Below are positions 33,577 through 41,472 of a DNA stretch of 41,472 nt, piece after piece (position 1 is the first letter of the stretch; every line of letters starts with the position of its first letter). A program made the position numbers and the translations under genes. This stretch comes from Bacteroidia bacterium (GTDB lineage Bacteria; Bacteroidota; Bacteroidia; M30B66). Location of the stretch: contig JAIBAI010000023.1 of assembly GCA_019695235.1 (NCBI GenBank), positions 1 through 41,472 of the forward strand, written 5' to 3'. The notes below the pieces were generated by a model. The model was not told the origin of the DNA. It saw nothing but the letters and a program-made list of their open reading frames with translations, and searched no databases.

Positions 33577-34612
33577 TGTTTTTTCTTTTAAATATAACCA
33601 ACATCGTCAATGAAAACAACCCGCAGCAGATAGTCATAATGAACTGGGTTGTATGTACCAGGGTAGCAAACACAAGGCCCGGACTGAAGGTTTCTTTCAA
33701 ACTCACAGGATCAATAATTGGAGTGATACCATATAGAATAAGTGCGTTACTCACCAAAATATGAAATGCGCCTATTCCGCCCGGTACAGGGGCCGTCATG
33801 CCAAGTCCTCCGACTACCATTAAAAAAAGCCCGTCGAATGCATCCAATGAAGAAGTTGGTTCATAAGCGTATAAACAGACCCATGTCATCACATAATAAT
33901 TCAACCATATAAAAATGGTATGAAATATAAAAGCTCCTTTCTTTTTCAACCTGAATAAGGAGATGAATCCATTGCGGATACCGTCAGTAAATTGTTTGAT
34001 TTTTTTAATCAGGCTGATATGACCATATTGTCTGAAAATACCCCGGATAAGAAAAAACCCAATAATCATTAATGCCGGAACGATTAAAACTAACCACCAA
34101 CCGGTCAGTTCAATGAGAAAATTGATTTTGTCAATCTTTTCTCCAAAGACCTCGCGCATGAAGAAGTTCCCGAACAAATCAACTTGTGAAAGAATTACTA
34201 CTATGATAAGTGATAGAAGCATTACCACATCAATCACCCTTTCGAGTATAACGGTACCAATTAATTCGGTGAGCGGTATTTTGCTTGTCTGATTGAGCAC
34301 AGAGCAGCGAATAATCTCCCCTATTCGTGGAACGCCAATATTGGCAAAATAACCCAGGCTTACCGCATTGAAGCTATTGAGCAGGCCGGGCTTGTACCCC
34401 AAAGGTTCAAGGAGAATATTCCAGCGCCAGGCCCTTGACACCATAGCGATGATGCCACAGAGAAATGACAAAAACAGCCATGATAGTTTGGCCGTTTGCA
34501 TTTGTTCCCAAAGTGAGCTCAGGTTCACATTGCGAAACACATAATAAACTAGAAAAACGCCTATTCCAAGAAAGAGGTAGTATTTACTAGCTTTCCAGAT
34601 TTTCCCAAACAT
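33563..34612 (-). CDS. Flippase-like integral membrane protein (LPG_synthase_TM/UPF0104 type)
   Basis: 349 residues with about eight hydrophobic segments (for example 12-28, 45-62, 120-146, 168-192, 225-245, 263-282, 312-340). Family features are FLCGIIAMVSRAWRWNILLEPLG near 50-72, SLGYFANIGVPRIGEIIRCSVL (90-111) and the late GGLGMTAPVPGGIGAFHILVSNALILYG. Members share the membrane part of lysylphosphatidylglycerol synthase and are often called flippase-like, but no tRNA-dependent transferase domain is present here, so lipid aminoacylation is unlikely. Its 3' end overlaps the heptose adenylyltransferase gene, hinting at an envelope-lipid role (inference). Confidence 0.85.
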   Translation of the reverse strand: MFGKIWKASKYYLFLGIGVFLVYYVFRNVNLSSLWEQMQTAKLSWLFLSFLCGIIAMVSRAWRWNILLEPLGYKPGLLNSFNAVSLGYFANIGVPRIGEIIRCSVLNQTSKIPLTELIGTVILERVIDVVMLLSLIIVVILSQVDLFGNFFMREVFGEKIDKINFLIELTGWWLVLIVPALMIIGFFLIRGIFRQYGHISLIKKIKQFTDGIRNGFISLFRLKKKGAFIFHTIFIWLNYYVMTWVCLYAYEPTSSLDAFDGLFLMVVGGLGMTAPVPGGIGAFHILVSNALILYGITPIIDPVSLKETFSPGLVFATLVHTTQFIMTICCGLFSLTMLVIFKRKNNANT

Positions 34613-34651
34613 TTTGCAAACCTAAAACAAAAATAACCCCACCGGTTGATT

Positions 34652-35491
34652 TTAGGGAATTTCTATGTTGTCAATCAGTCGTACCTTCCCAAGTCTGATA
34701 GCAACACATGCCACAACAGCACCCTTGTAGTGCTCATCCACTACTTGCAGGGTGTCGCGCTGTACCAATTCAAGGTATTCTGGCACCCCAATCACTTCAA
34801 GGTCTTTTATTGCTTGCCTGTGAAGCTGCGCCAAAGGGTATTTCCCAAACTTTTCAGCAAGGGCAAACAGGGCTTTGGCTATGGCGCCTGCCCTGATGCG
34901 CTCTTCCTCAGTCAACAGCTCATTGCGCGAACTCATTGCCAAACCAGAGGTTTCACGGATAATTGGGCAGGCAACAATTTCAATATCCGGAAATCTTTTA
35001 CGTGCAAGCAATCGAATGATGGCCAGTTGCTGAAAATCTTTTTGTCCGAAATAAGCCTTGTCTGGCATTACCAAGCGGAACAACTTATCTACAATGGTCA
35101 CTACCCCATTGAAATGACCAGCCCTGAACCTGCCTTCCATTGGCTTATCAAGCCCTTCAAAGTCAAACGCAGGTGCCTGCTCGTATGCAGCACCATACAT
35201 TTCAGCTTCATCGGGTATAAAAACAAGGTCGGCACCCGCCTCCTTCAACAGCGCCAGATCACCAGCTTCATTTCTTGGATATCGCTGATAATCATCCCTT
35301 TCGTTAAACTGCGTTGGGTTTACAAAGATGCTCACCACACAATATTTGTTCTGCGCCTTCGCCCTATTAACCAATGAAACATGCCCCAAATGCAAGGCAC
35401 CCATGGTAGGCACGAATCCAATCAGCTCTTTTGTGGCTTTCCATTGCTTTAGAATAGCAGTTAATTCGCTTTTTATTCTAACAATCTGCAT
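34652..35491 (-). CDS. panC: Pantothenate synthetase
   Basis: Pantoate-beta-alanine ligase: joins pantoate and beta-alanine with ATP (via pantoyl-adenylate) to make pantothenate, the precursor of coenzyme A. The 279 residues are normal. Seen: FVPTMGALHLGH with the nucleotide-binding HxGH at 34-37, SIFVNPTQFNERDDYQRYPR, GRFRAGHFNGVVTIVDKLF, YFGQKDFQQLAIIRLL and MSSRNELLT. It is the first gene of a run on this strand (39 nt before the flippase-like gene) and is divergent from the GT5-like gene. No panB or panD is in the window. Confidence 0.97.
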   Translation of the reverse strand: MQIVRIKSELTAILKQWKATKELIGFVPTMGALHLGHVSLVNRAKAQNKYCVVSIFVNPTQFNERDDYQRYPRNEAGDLALLKEAGADLVFIPDEAEMYGAAYEQAPAFDFEGLDKPMEGRFRAGHFNGVVTIVDKLFRLVMPDKAYFGQKDFQQLAIIRLLARKRFPDIEIVACPIIRETSGLAMSSRNELLTEEERIRAGAIAKALFALAEKFGKYPLAQLHRQAIKDLEVIGVPEYLELVQRDTLQVVDEHYKGAVVACVAIRLGKVRLIDNIEIP

Positions 35492-35574
35492 GGGAATTAC
35501 AATATTTTTTCAGCTGTAAACTTCAATAACTCCGGCCTTTATGGACAAAAGCGGGCAAAGCTAACAGATTAAAG

Positions 35575-35605
35575 TTGATTAATTTGAGGATTTTTTGTAA
35601 TTTTG
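35575..35605 (+). promoter_or_regulatory. Bacteroidota-type promoter of GT5-DUF4270-glmS
   Basis: TTG at 35575-35577, 20-nt spacer, TAATTTTG at 35598-35605: full consensus match. Predicted start near 35612, leaving a leader of about 107 nt that contains a 29-codon ORF (35633-35722). Confidence 0.55.
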
Positions 35606-35718
35606 TATGTTCAAATTCAAATTTAATGCCTGATGAATAAATTGCGAAGTAAAACATGTAATGCAGGTCTGTTAAGTTTGATTTCCCCTCTTTTTTCCTA
35701 TCACATTAAACCTTTGCT

Positions 35719-36555
35719 ATGAAAAAGACAAAAGTCTTATTCGTTTCCCAGGAGATTACGCCGTACCTGCCGGAGACGCACCTTTCGAAAATTTCCAGGC
35801 AACTTCCTCAGGCAATTCAGGAAAACGGATGTGAAATAAGAACCTTTATGCCCCGTTACGGGCTGATTAACGAACGCCGGAACCAATTACACGAGGTAAT
35901 CAGGCTTTCTGGTATGAATCTGATAATTGACGACAATGACCAGCCGCTGATTATCAAGGTAGCTTCTATTCAGGCCGCGCGCATGCAGGTATATTTCATT
36001 GACAACGAAGAATATTTTCAGCGAAAACAAATCGTTCACGATAAAGGTGGCGAGTTCTTTGAAGACAATGACGAGCGCATGCTCTTCTTCTGCAAGGGTG
36101 TGATTGAAACTGTTAAAAAATTAGGCTGGTCGCCGGATGTCATTCATTGCCATGGCTGGATGACGGCATTATTGCCGGTTTTGATTAAATGTAATTACAA
36201 AGACGATCCTTTATTTGCCGACAGCAAGGTTGTTTATTCACTATACAACGATGGTTTCGAGGAGAGCCTTAACCACCGTCTGCCCGAGAAACTCATCATG
36301 GACGGCATAGACCCATCTAATGTAGAGCTTTTAAAATCAGCCAATTACTTAAATCTGTGCAAGCATGCAATTCATTTCTCCGATGGAGTTATTCTCGGTG
36401 AAGCTGAATACAACAATCAGGCTGTGAATTTTGCCCGGAAAAATAAAAAACCAATCCTTGATTTCACCCCATCTGAAGAATATCCGGAGGCCTATTCGGC
36501 ATTCTATGATGAAGTGCTATTAGGCGAGCCAGTTGCCGAACTTACCGAGTCATAG
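35719..36555 (+). CDS. Truncated glycogen/starch synthase-like (GT5 N-terminal domain) protein
   Basis: 278 residues resembling only the N-terminal Rossmann half of GT5 glycogen synthases (full enzymes are about 470 or more). Seen: KVLFVSQEITPYLPETHLSKISRQLPQAIQENGCEIRTFMPRYGLIN at the start and the family segment PDVIHCHGWMTALLPVLIK near 143-161. The ADP-glucose-binding KxGGL motif expected near residue 15 is replaced by THLSK, and there is no C-terminal nucleotide-binding half. It is therefore unlikely to be a working glycogen synthase. It is followed 3 nt later by the DUF4270 lipoprotein and then glmS, an order I recall as common in Bacteroidota. No recognisable Shine-Dalgarno precedes the ATG. 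Confidence 0.82.
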   Translation: MKKTKVLFVSQEITPYLPETHLSKISRQLPQAIQENGCEIRTFMPRYGLINERRNQLHEVIRLSGMNLIIDDNDQPLIIKVASIQAARMQVYFIDNEEYFQRKQIVHDKGGEFFEDNDERMLFFCKGVIETVKKLGWSPDVIHCHGWMTALLPVLIKCNYKDDPLFADSKVVYSLYNDGFEESLNHRLPEKLIMDGIDPSNVELLKSANYLNLCKHAIHFSDGVILGEAEYNNQAVNFARKNKKPILDFTPSEEYPEAYSAFYDEVLLGEPVAELTES

Positions 36556-36558
36556 CCA

Positions 36559-37890
36559 TTGAACAAAAGTTTCAGACTTAGCCCGGGAGTGATCAGAAGA
36601 GCGCTTCCGGGTATTATCGTATCGGTTTTACTGTTGGGTGCTTGTAAAAAGCCTGAATTTGATTCAGAATTTCTTGTGCCGGAAGATGCACTGTCATTAT
36701 ATTCCGATAGCAGCATTATTGTAAATACCCTTCTTGAACGTGAAGATTCTGTAAGGTCGGATGAATTAAGCATGAATTTACTCGGTAGTTTTCATGACCC
36801 TTTGCTGGGCATGGTTCAGGCCGGAATTTACGCACAGGTACGGATGGCTGCAAGTAATCTTGACTTTGGCACTTCGCCCCAGGCCGACTCTATGGTACTG
36901 ATTCTTCCATACAATGGTGGGTACTATGGCGATATCAGTAACGCAAACGGCATGCAGCAGTTTACGGTCTACCGCCTGAACGAAACAATGGCGACAGACT
37001 CAGTTTATTACAGCAATGATACCCTGGCCTATGATGCCCTGCCTATTGGCTCATCCGGCCCCATTAAACCTGCGCCTGCCGATAGTGTGGTTATTTCAGG
37101 CAAGAAACAAAGACCCCAGCTTCGCATAAAGCTTTCGAATGAACTGGCACAAGAGTTCTTAAACAATCAGGCAAGTTTCACCGACAATGCCTCGTTTTTA
37201 CAATTCTTTAAGGGTCTTCATATAAAATCAGGCTTAATTGCTGACCAACCCGGTAACGGGGCTATTCTCGATTTCAGACTCACCTCCGGCTCAGGAATTG
37301 AGTTGCATTATCACAATAGCAGCGATGATAGTCTTGTGGTGGCTTTCGGGATTAATGAAAATAGCGCCCGTTTTACTGCATTCAACCGCAGCTATTCGCA
37401 GGAAGTCATTAACCAGCTCAATACGCCCTTACAAAACCAACAAAATGCGTATGTTGCCAATATGGCCGGCTTAAGAACCCGTATTGCATTGCCCAATTTG
37501 TATTCCTGGGCTGCCAACCGGAAACTCATCATTAACAAAGCCCGGCTAATAGTGCCTGTTGACCCTACAGATCTTGACAAATATCCGGCAAATCCGATCC
37601 TGAGTCTTGTTACGAAAGACTCTACCGGTAAATTACTGAATACGCTCGATAACCTGTCGGGAGAAGATTATGCCGGAGGAAGTTTTGATGCAACGAAAAA
37701 AGAATATACCTTTAACCTGGCTCGTCAGATACAAGCCTTGCTCGATGGGAAAATAAAAGACTATGGCCTCTTTCTTCAAGGTGTTGGTACGGGCGTTAGC
37801 TCATACCGCGTGAAAATAAACGCTGGGCAGCATCCGGATAAACCTGCAAGGCTCGAAATACTTTATCAAATAATTCAAACTCAACAATAA
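36559..37890 (+). CDS. DUF4270-family lipoprotein
   Basis: 443 residues starting with TTG, 3 nt after the stop of the GT5-like gene; there is no ATG alternative before the signal peptide. The signal segment PGIIVSVLLLGAC has a lipobox with Cys29, so it is an exported lipoprotein. The mature part is beta-rich and matches my memory of DUF4270 proteins, which are widespread in Bacteroidota: alternating strands such as LGSFHDPLLGMVQAGIYAQVRM, DSMVLILPYNGGYYGD, GLFLQGVGTGVSSYRVKIN. Function is unknown. It ends 6 nt before glmS. Position between a sugar-nucleotide-like protein and glmS suggests an envelope-related role (inference). Confidence 0.78.
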   Translation: MNKSFRLSPGVIRRALPGIIVSVLLLGACKKPEFDSEFLVPEDALSLYSDSSIIVNTLLEREDSVRSDELSMNLLGSFHDPLLGMVQAGIYAQVRMAASNLDFGTSPQADSMVLILPYNGGYYGDISNANGMQQFTVYRLNETMATDSVYYSNDTLAYDALPIGSSGPIKPAPADSVVISGKKQRPQLRIKLSNELAQEFLNNQASFTDNASFLQFFKGLHIKSGLIADQPGNGAILDFRLTSGSGIELHYHNSSDDSLVVAFGINENSARFTAFNRSYSQEVINQLNTPLQNQQNAYVANMAGLRTRIALPNLYSWAANRKLIINKARLIVPVDPTDLDKYPANPILSLVTKDSTGKLLNTLDNLSGEDYAGGSFDATKKEYTFNLARQIQALLDGKIKDYGLFLQGVGTGVSSYRVKINAGQHPDKPARLEILYQIIQTQQ

Positions 37891-37896
37891 TAAACT

Positions 37897-39744
37897 ATGT
37901 GTGGCATCGTAGCATACCTGGGTGATAAACAAGCATATCCGGTATTGATTAAAGGTCTTCACAGGCTCGAATACAGAGGATATGACAGTGCCGGCATCGC
38001 GCTGCTAAAAGCAGGCGACCCTATTCAGTTATATAAGTGCAAGGGAAAAGTTTCTGACCTTGAAGCATTCAGTGAGGGGAAAGATATTACGGGAACCATT
38101 GGTGTAGGCCATACCCGGTGGGCAACCCACGGCATACCTGACGACAAGAATGCCCATCCGCATTTCAGTGAGTCAGGCGATTTGGTGATCATCCATAACG
38201 GAATTATTGAAAATTATGCTTCCCTGAAGAAAGAATTGATGAACCGGGGGCATGTTTTCAAAAGTGACACCGATACCGAGGTGCTGATTTATCTGATTGA
38301 GAATATCCAGAAAAATGAAAAGGTCGGATTAGTTGACGCTGTACTTATCGCATTAAATCAGGTGGTAGGTGCCTATGCGATTGTAGTTTTAAGCAAAGAC
38401 AACCCTGATTTGATGATTGGAGCTAAGAAGGGAAGTCCGCTGGTGGTAGGTGTAGGCAACAATCATGAATATTACATTGCATCTGATGCAACGCCAATCA
38501 TTGAATACACGCGCAATGTGGTGTATCTGGATGATGAGGAAATAGTAATTCTTGAACGCGGTAAGGAGATGAAAATCAAGACCATACGCAATCAGGATAA
38601 AACGCCCTATATCCAGGAGTTGGAAATGCAGTTGGAGACCATTGAAAAAGGGGGCTTTGACCATTTCATGCTCAAAGAAATTTACGAGCAACCACGTTCA
38701 ATTCGTGACAATATGCGGGGCCGCTTGAACAAAGAACTGGGTGAAGTTACATTGGGTGGTATCATTGATTATCAGAACAAGATTCTCAACACCAAACGAA
38801 TTATCATAGTGGCTTGTGGCACTTCGTACCATGCAGGACTGATTGGAGAGTATCTTATTGAAGATCTTGCCCGGATTCCGGTAGAGGTTGAATATGCTTC
38901 TGAGTTTCGTTACCGCAACCCCATCATTGATGAAGATGATTTGGTAATTGCTATCTCTCAATCGGGTGAAACAGCTGATACACTTGCTGCCATTGAGTTA
39001 GCCAAATCAAAAGGTGCTACAATATTTGGCATCTGCAATGTGGTGGGTTCTTCTATTGCAAGGGCTACCCATGCTGGTTCATATACCCATGCTGGGCCTG
39101 AAATTGGGGTTGCTTCTACAAAGGCATTTACGGCTCAGGTAACTGTACTTACGCTGATGGCTTTGGTGTTTGCGCACCGGAAAGGCAAAATTACCGAAGC
39201 ACGCTACCACATGCTATTGAACTCATTAGACAAGATTCCATCACAGGTAGAAGAGGTTTTAAAGCTCGATGCTCAAATCAAGTACATCAGTTCAATTTAC
39301 AAGGATGCGAACAACTGCCTGTACCTTGGCAGAAGTTACAATTATCCGGTTGCCTTAGAAGGTGCTTTGAAGCTGAAAGAGATATCATACATCCATGCTG
39401 AAGGCTATCCGGCAGCTGAAATGAAACACGGCCCTATTGCGCTGATTGACGAAGAAATGCCGGTGGTTGTTATCGCTCCGAACAAAGGTGCATACGAGAA
39501 GATTCTCAGCAATGTTCAGGAAGTAAAAGCCCGCGGTGGCAAGGTAATTGCTATTGTTACCCAGGGAGACCAGCATGTAAAGGCACTTGCCGACCATACC
39601 ATAGAGATTCCGGAGGTAGAAGAAGAGTTAACCCCACTTATTAGTGTGATACCACTTCAATTATTGGCCTATCACATTGCCATCATGCGTGGTTGTAATG
39701 TTGACCAACCAAGAAATCTGGCAAAATCAGTTACCGTAGAATAA
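37897..39744 (+). CDS. glmS: Glutamine-fructose-6-phosphate aminotransferase (isomerizing)
   Basis: Makes glucosamine-6-phosphate from fructose-6-phosphate and glutamine, the first step to UDP-GlcNAc for peptidoglycan and LPS; cytoplasmic. It has 615 residues. The N-terminal glutaminase starts MCGIVAYLG, with Cys2 becoming the N-terminal nucleophile, and has GVGHTRWATHG and HNGIIENY. Two SIS sugar-isomerase domains follow, with ACGTSYHAGLIGEYL, ISQSGETADTLAA and EGALKLKEISYIHAEGYPAAEMKHGPIALID. The C-terminus NVDQPRNLAKSVTVE is the family end. It starts only 6 nt after the DUF4270 gene, so there is no room for a leader or glmS ribozyme. Confidence 0.98.
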   Translation: MCGIVAYLGDKQAYPVLIKGLHRLEYRGYDSAGIALLKAGDPIQLYKCKGKVSDLEAFSEGKDITGTIGVGHTRWATHGIPDDKNAHPHFSESGDLVIIHNGIIENYASLKKELMNRGHVFKSDTDTEVLIYLIENIQKNEKVGLVDAVLIALNQVVGAYAIVVLSKDNPDLMIGAKKGSPLVVGVGNNHEYYIASDATPIIEYTRNVVYLDDEEIVILERGKEMKIKTIRNQDKTPYIQELEMQLETIEKGGFDHFMLKEIYEQPRSIRDNMRGRLNKELGEVTLGGIIDYQNKILNTKRIIIVACGTSYHAGLIGEYLIEDLARIPVEVEYASEFRYRNPIIDEDDLVIAISQSGETADTLAAIELAKSKGATIFGICNVVGSSIARATHAGSYTHAGPEIGVASTKAFTAQVTVLTLMALVFAHRKGKITEARYHMLLNSLDKIPSQVEEVLKLDAQIKYISSIYKDANNCLYLGRSYNYPVALEGALKLKEISYIHAEGYPAAEMKHGPIALIDEEMPVVVIAPNKGAYEKILSNVQEVKARGGKVIAIVTQGDQHVKALADHTIEIPEVEEELTPLISVIPLQLLAYHIAIMRGCNVDQPRNLAKSVTVE

Positions 39745-39789
39745 GGGTAAAACGCTAAAAAAAAGCGAAAGGGAAAATCAGGCGGTTCG

Positions 39790-40353
39790 TTAAACCGTCA
39801 TGATTTCCTTTTCCTTGGCTTCAAGGTGTTTCTCAACCTTCTCAACATAGGTATTGGTAATACCCTGAATGGTATTTTCAGCATCCTTGGCAACATCTTC
39901 AGCCAGGCCATCTTTTACCAACTTTTTTATACCTTCATTGGCGTCTCTGCGGATATTTCGAACACTCACACGGGCATTTTCAGCTTCCGATTTGGCTAAT
40001 TTTACCAAATCACGACGACGCTCTTCAGTAAGTGGAGGGATTGTAAGCCTGATCACCTGACCGTCGTTCTGGGGGGTAAGCCCTATGTTTGAACCGAAGA
40101 TTGCCTTTTCAATGATGGCCAGCATTTGCTTCTCCCAGGGCTGAATAACAATGGTTCTGCCATCCGGGGTATTGATGCCGGCAACACCTGTTAGAGGAGT
40201 ATTTGAACCGTAATAATCAACAAAAATACCATCCAGCATTTGTGCGCTTGCTTTACCTGCTCTGATTTTTGCCAATTCGGCTTCCAGATGTCCGATAGCA
40301 CGGTCCATTAACGAACGTGACTGATCAATTACCGGCTTCACTTTCTCATTCAT
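39790..40353 (-). CDS. frr: Ribosome recycling factor
   Basis: Splits post-termination ribosomes together with EF-G. The 187 residues from the ATG at 40353 are normal (a TTG three codons upstream is less likely). Seen: MDRAIGHLEAELAKIRAGKASAQMLDGIFVDYYGSNTPLTGVAGINTPDGRTIVIQPWEKQML, then LTIPPLTEERRRDLVKLAKSEAENARVSVRNIRRDANEGIKKL. The C-terminal helix is long and charged. It lies 54 nt after pyrH with a TAnnTTTG box in between, so it may be transcribed both from pyrH and on its own. Convergent with glmS (45 nt between stops). Confidence 0.97.
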   Translation of the reverse strand: MNEKVKPVIDQSRSLMDRAIGHLEAELAKIRAGKASAQMLDGIFVDYYGSNTPLTGVAGINTPDGRTIVIQPWEKQMLAIIEKAIFGSNIGLTPQNDGQVIRLTIPPLTEERRRDLVKLAKSEAENARVSVRNIRRDANEGIKKLVKDGLAEDVAKDAENTIQGITNTYVEKVEKHLEAKEKEIMTV

Positions 40354-40371
40354 AAATTTCAATTAAGCTTG

Positions 40372-40379
40372 CAAATATA
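40372..40379 (-). promoter_or_regulatory. Possible -7 box of frr
   Basis: TATATTTG on the minus strand matches TAnnTTTG, 18 nt before the frr ATG, in the gap after pyrH. No clear TTG box at the expected distance. Confidence 0.4.
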
Positions 40380-40407
40380 GCTATATGAACTGGTAACCCT
40401 ACTAATG

Positions 40408-41115
40408 TTAAAATTCAACCAGTGTACCCACTTTTTCACCCGACAACAACTTTTTCAAGTTTCCTGCGTGGTTCATATCAAAAACAATGATTGGCAATTT
40501 ATTGTCTTTACACAAGGTGAAGGCCGTCATATCCATCACATTTAGACCCTTTTCATACACTTCGGTAAACGATACCCGTTCGTACTTAACTGCTGATGGG
40601 TCTTTCTCCGGATCAGCCGAATAAATACCATCAACCCTTGTGCCTTTTAGAATCACATCTGCCTCTATTTCGATGGCCCTTAGGGTAGCGGCAGTATCAG
40701 TGGTGAAGTAAGGGTTTCCTGTTCCGGCACCAAAAATTACAACTCTTCCCTTTTCAAGATGACGCACTGCTTTTCGCCGGATAAATGGCTCACAGATTTG
40801 TTCCATATTAATTGCAGATTGCAATCGTGTTTGTACCCCGATACCTTCGAGCGCTGATTGTAATGCCATGCTGTTAATTACGGTCGCAAGCATACCCATA
40901 TAATCGCCTTGTACACGGTCCATGCCCCCTTCAGCCGCCTGTATACCTCTGAAGATATTTCCGCCACCAATCACAATTGCCACCTGAACGCCCGAATTAG
41001 AGGCTTCTTTGATTTCGTTGGCATATTGCAATAAGCGCTGATGATCAATCCCGAAATTTTTCTCTCCCATTAGCGCTTCCCCGCTTAACTTCAAAAGAAT
41101 ACGTGTGTACTTCAT
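40408..41115 (-). CDS. pyrH: UMP kinase
   Basis: Phosphorylates UMP to UDP in pyrimidine nucleotide synthesis. The 235 residues are the bacterial amino-acid-kinase-type length. Seen: [22 protein letters not shown] at the start, [94 protein letters not shown] and the C-terminal LPIIVFDMN. It follows tsf, as in most bacteria, but a strong terminator-like hairpin stands between the two. The A/T-rich gap contains no clear TAnnTTTG box. Confidence 0.97.
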   Translation of the reverse strand: MKYTRILLKLSGEALMGEKNFGIDHQRLLQYANEIKEASNSGVQVAIVIGGGNIFRGIQAAEGGMDRVQGDYMGMLATVINSMALQSALEGIGVQTRLQSAINMEQICEPFIRRKAVRHLEKGRVVIFGAGTGNPYFTTDTAATLRAIEIEADVILKGTRVDGIYSADPEKDPSAVKYERVSFTEVYEKGLNVMDMTAFTLCKDNKLPIIVFDMNHAGNLKKLLSGEKVGTLVEF

Positions 41116-41142
41116 TGTGTCAAAAAAAAAAATTATTTGGGC

Positions 41143-41172
41143 AAAAAAAAAGAGAGAATCAATTCTCTCTTT
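41143..41172 (-). terminator. Rho-independent terminator after tsf
   Basis: On the minus strand a perfect 11-bp palindrome (arms 162-172 and 149-159 of the 41 kb block, i.e. 41162-41172 and 41149-41159) runs directly into a run of T (complement of the A run 41143-41151). It begins 7 nt beyond the tsf stop codon and lies upstream of pyrH. Confidence 0.85.
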
Positions 41173-41178
41173 TCAATT

Positions 41179-41472
41179 TTAATTTCCAAGTGCCTGGCGT
41201 TTGAAGCCTGTAACCGTCAGATCCTTATCGGCCGTCTGTAGATATTGGCGAACGCTCAGTTTATTGTCTTTGATAAACTCCTGATTCAGGAGGGTACTTT
41301 CTTTGTAGAACTTGTTCAATTTACCCTGGGCAATTTTCTCAACCATTTCTTCCGGCTTGCCTTCTGCACGTACTTGCTCACGGGCCACATCCAACTCTCT
41401 TTCAAGTGTTGATGTATCAACATCATCTTTATCTACAGCTACAGGAGCCATAGCTGCTGCCTGCATTGCAAC
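41179..41472 (-). CDS. tsf: Elongation factor Ts, C-terminal part (cut by window edge)
   Basis: Nucleotide exchange factor for EF-Tu. Only the last 97 codons are inside the window; the reading frame is open to the edge and the gene continues beyond it, so Met at 41466 is internal. Seen: VAMQAAAMAPVAVDKDDVD, in which the AMQ-A-A stretch matches the dimerisation domain, then EREL, GKPEEMVEKIAQGKLNKFYKESTLLNQEFIKDNKLSVRQYL and a C-terminal VTGFKRQALGN. pyrH and frr follow, the conserved rpsB-tsf-pyrH-frr order. Confidence 0.95.
   Translation of the reverse strand, partial: VAMQAAAMAPVAVDKDDVDTSTLERELDVAREQVRAEGKPEEMVEKIAQGKLNKFYKESTLLNQEFIKDNKLSVRQYLQTADKDLTVTGFKRQALGN

Noticed and set aside
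34646-35377. 243-codon open frame on the plus strand opposite panC
   Set aside because: panC on the other strand has complete family motifs; the antisense frame has no recognisable domain and no promoter or start context.
37891-37896. glmS ribozyme or leader
   Set aside because: Only 6 nt separate the DUF4270 stop and the glmS start.
39749-39797. Hairpins between glmS and frr
   Set aside because: Stems of 4-5 bp only, without a T tract; not enough to call a terminator.

Overview
This window looks like a chromosomal segment from a member of the Bacteroidota, probably an environmental chitinophaga- or sphingobacteria-like lineage; the exact taxon cannot be fixed from the sequence. The evidence is: TAnnTTTG-type -7 boxes with upstream TTG boxes instead of -35/-10 promoters; weak or absent Shine-Dalgarno sites; a long-form NusB; a TonB-dependent receptor with a carboxypeptidase-like N-terminal domain; and the gene order panC / glycogen-synthase-like / DUF4270 lipoprotein / glmS. 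There is no insertion sequence, prophage, CRISPR array, tRNA or rRNA. Almost everything reads as core or conserved genome. The longest stretches without a gene are 24453-24719 (267 nt, with a tandem palindrome and the prfB promoter) and 35492-35718 (227 nt, divergent promoter region).

Layout. 1-1275 (-): rpsF-rpsR-rplI ribosomal operon with a good promoter and terminator. 1274-3091 (-): ABC exporter. 3222-5277 (+): leucine dehydrogenase and nusB. 5312-7404 (-): universal stress protein and class III aminotransferase. 7645-10205 (+): glyA and fumarylacetoacetase. 10206-11459 (-): secreted DNA/RNA endonuclease with a C-terminal OB-like domain. 11579-15442 (+): CoA-transferase subunit B, ABC-F ATPase, PLP decarboxylase. 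15449-16198 (-): outer-membrane barrel. 16280-20446 (+): M3 peptidase, mnmH, selD. 20443-21474 (-): dipeptide epimerase. 21559-21813 (+): SemiSWEET. 21856-24452 (+): TPP riboswitch and TonB-dependent receptor. 24720-25812 (+): prfB with a programmed +1 frameshift. 25868-31167 (+): two exported amidohydrolase-family proteins and a coiled-coil membrane protein. 31226-35491 (-): panC, flippase-like membrane protein, heptose-phosphate adenylyltransferase, small lipoprotein, radA. 35719-39744 (+): GT5-like protein, DUF4270 lipoprotein, glmS. 39790-41472 (-): frr, pyrH and the 3' end of tsf.

How genes work together. Leucine dehydrogenase, fumarylacetoacetase and the CoA-transferase subunit all belong to ketogenic amino-acid breakdown (Leu and Tyr to acetoacetate to acetoacetyl-CoA), although they are not one operon. 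mnmH and selD together supply selenophosphate and use it to make 2-selenouridine in tRNA. The M3 peptidase and the dipeptide epimerase point to peptide turnover. The TPP riboswitch ties the TonB receptor to thiamine uptake. glmS and the heptose adenylyltransferase feed envelope biosynthesis.

The points most worth a second look are the thiamine-riboswitch-controlled receptor with a hairpin directly against its start codon, the prfB frameshift site, a pair of near-identical palindromes upstream of prfB, a shared extended promoter motif, and a truncated glycogen-synthase-like protein lacking its usual substrate motif. I found no clear wholly new defence or mobile system here.
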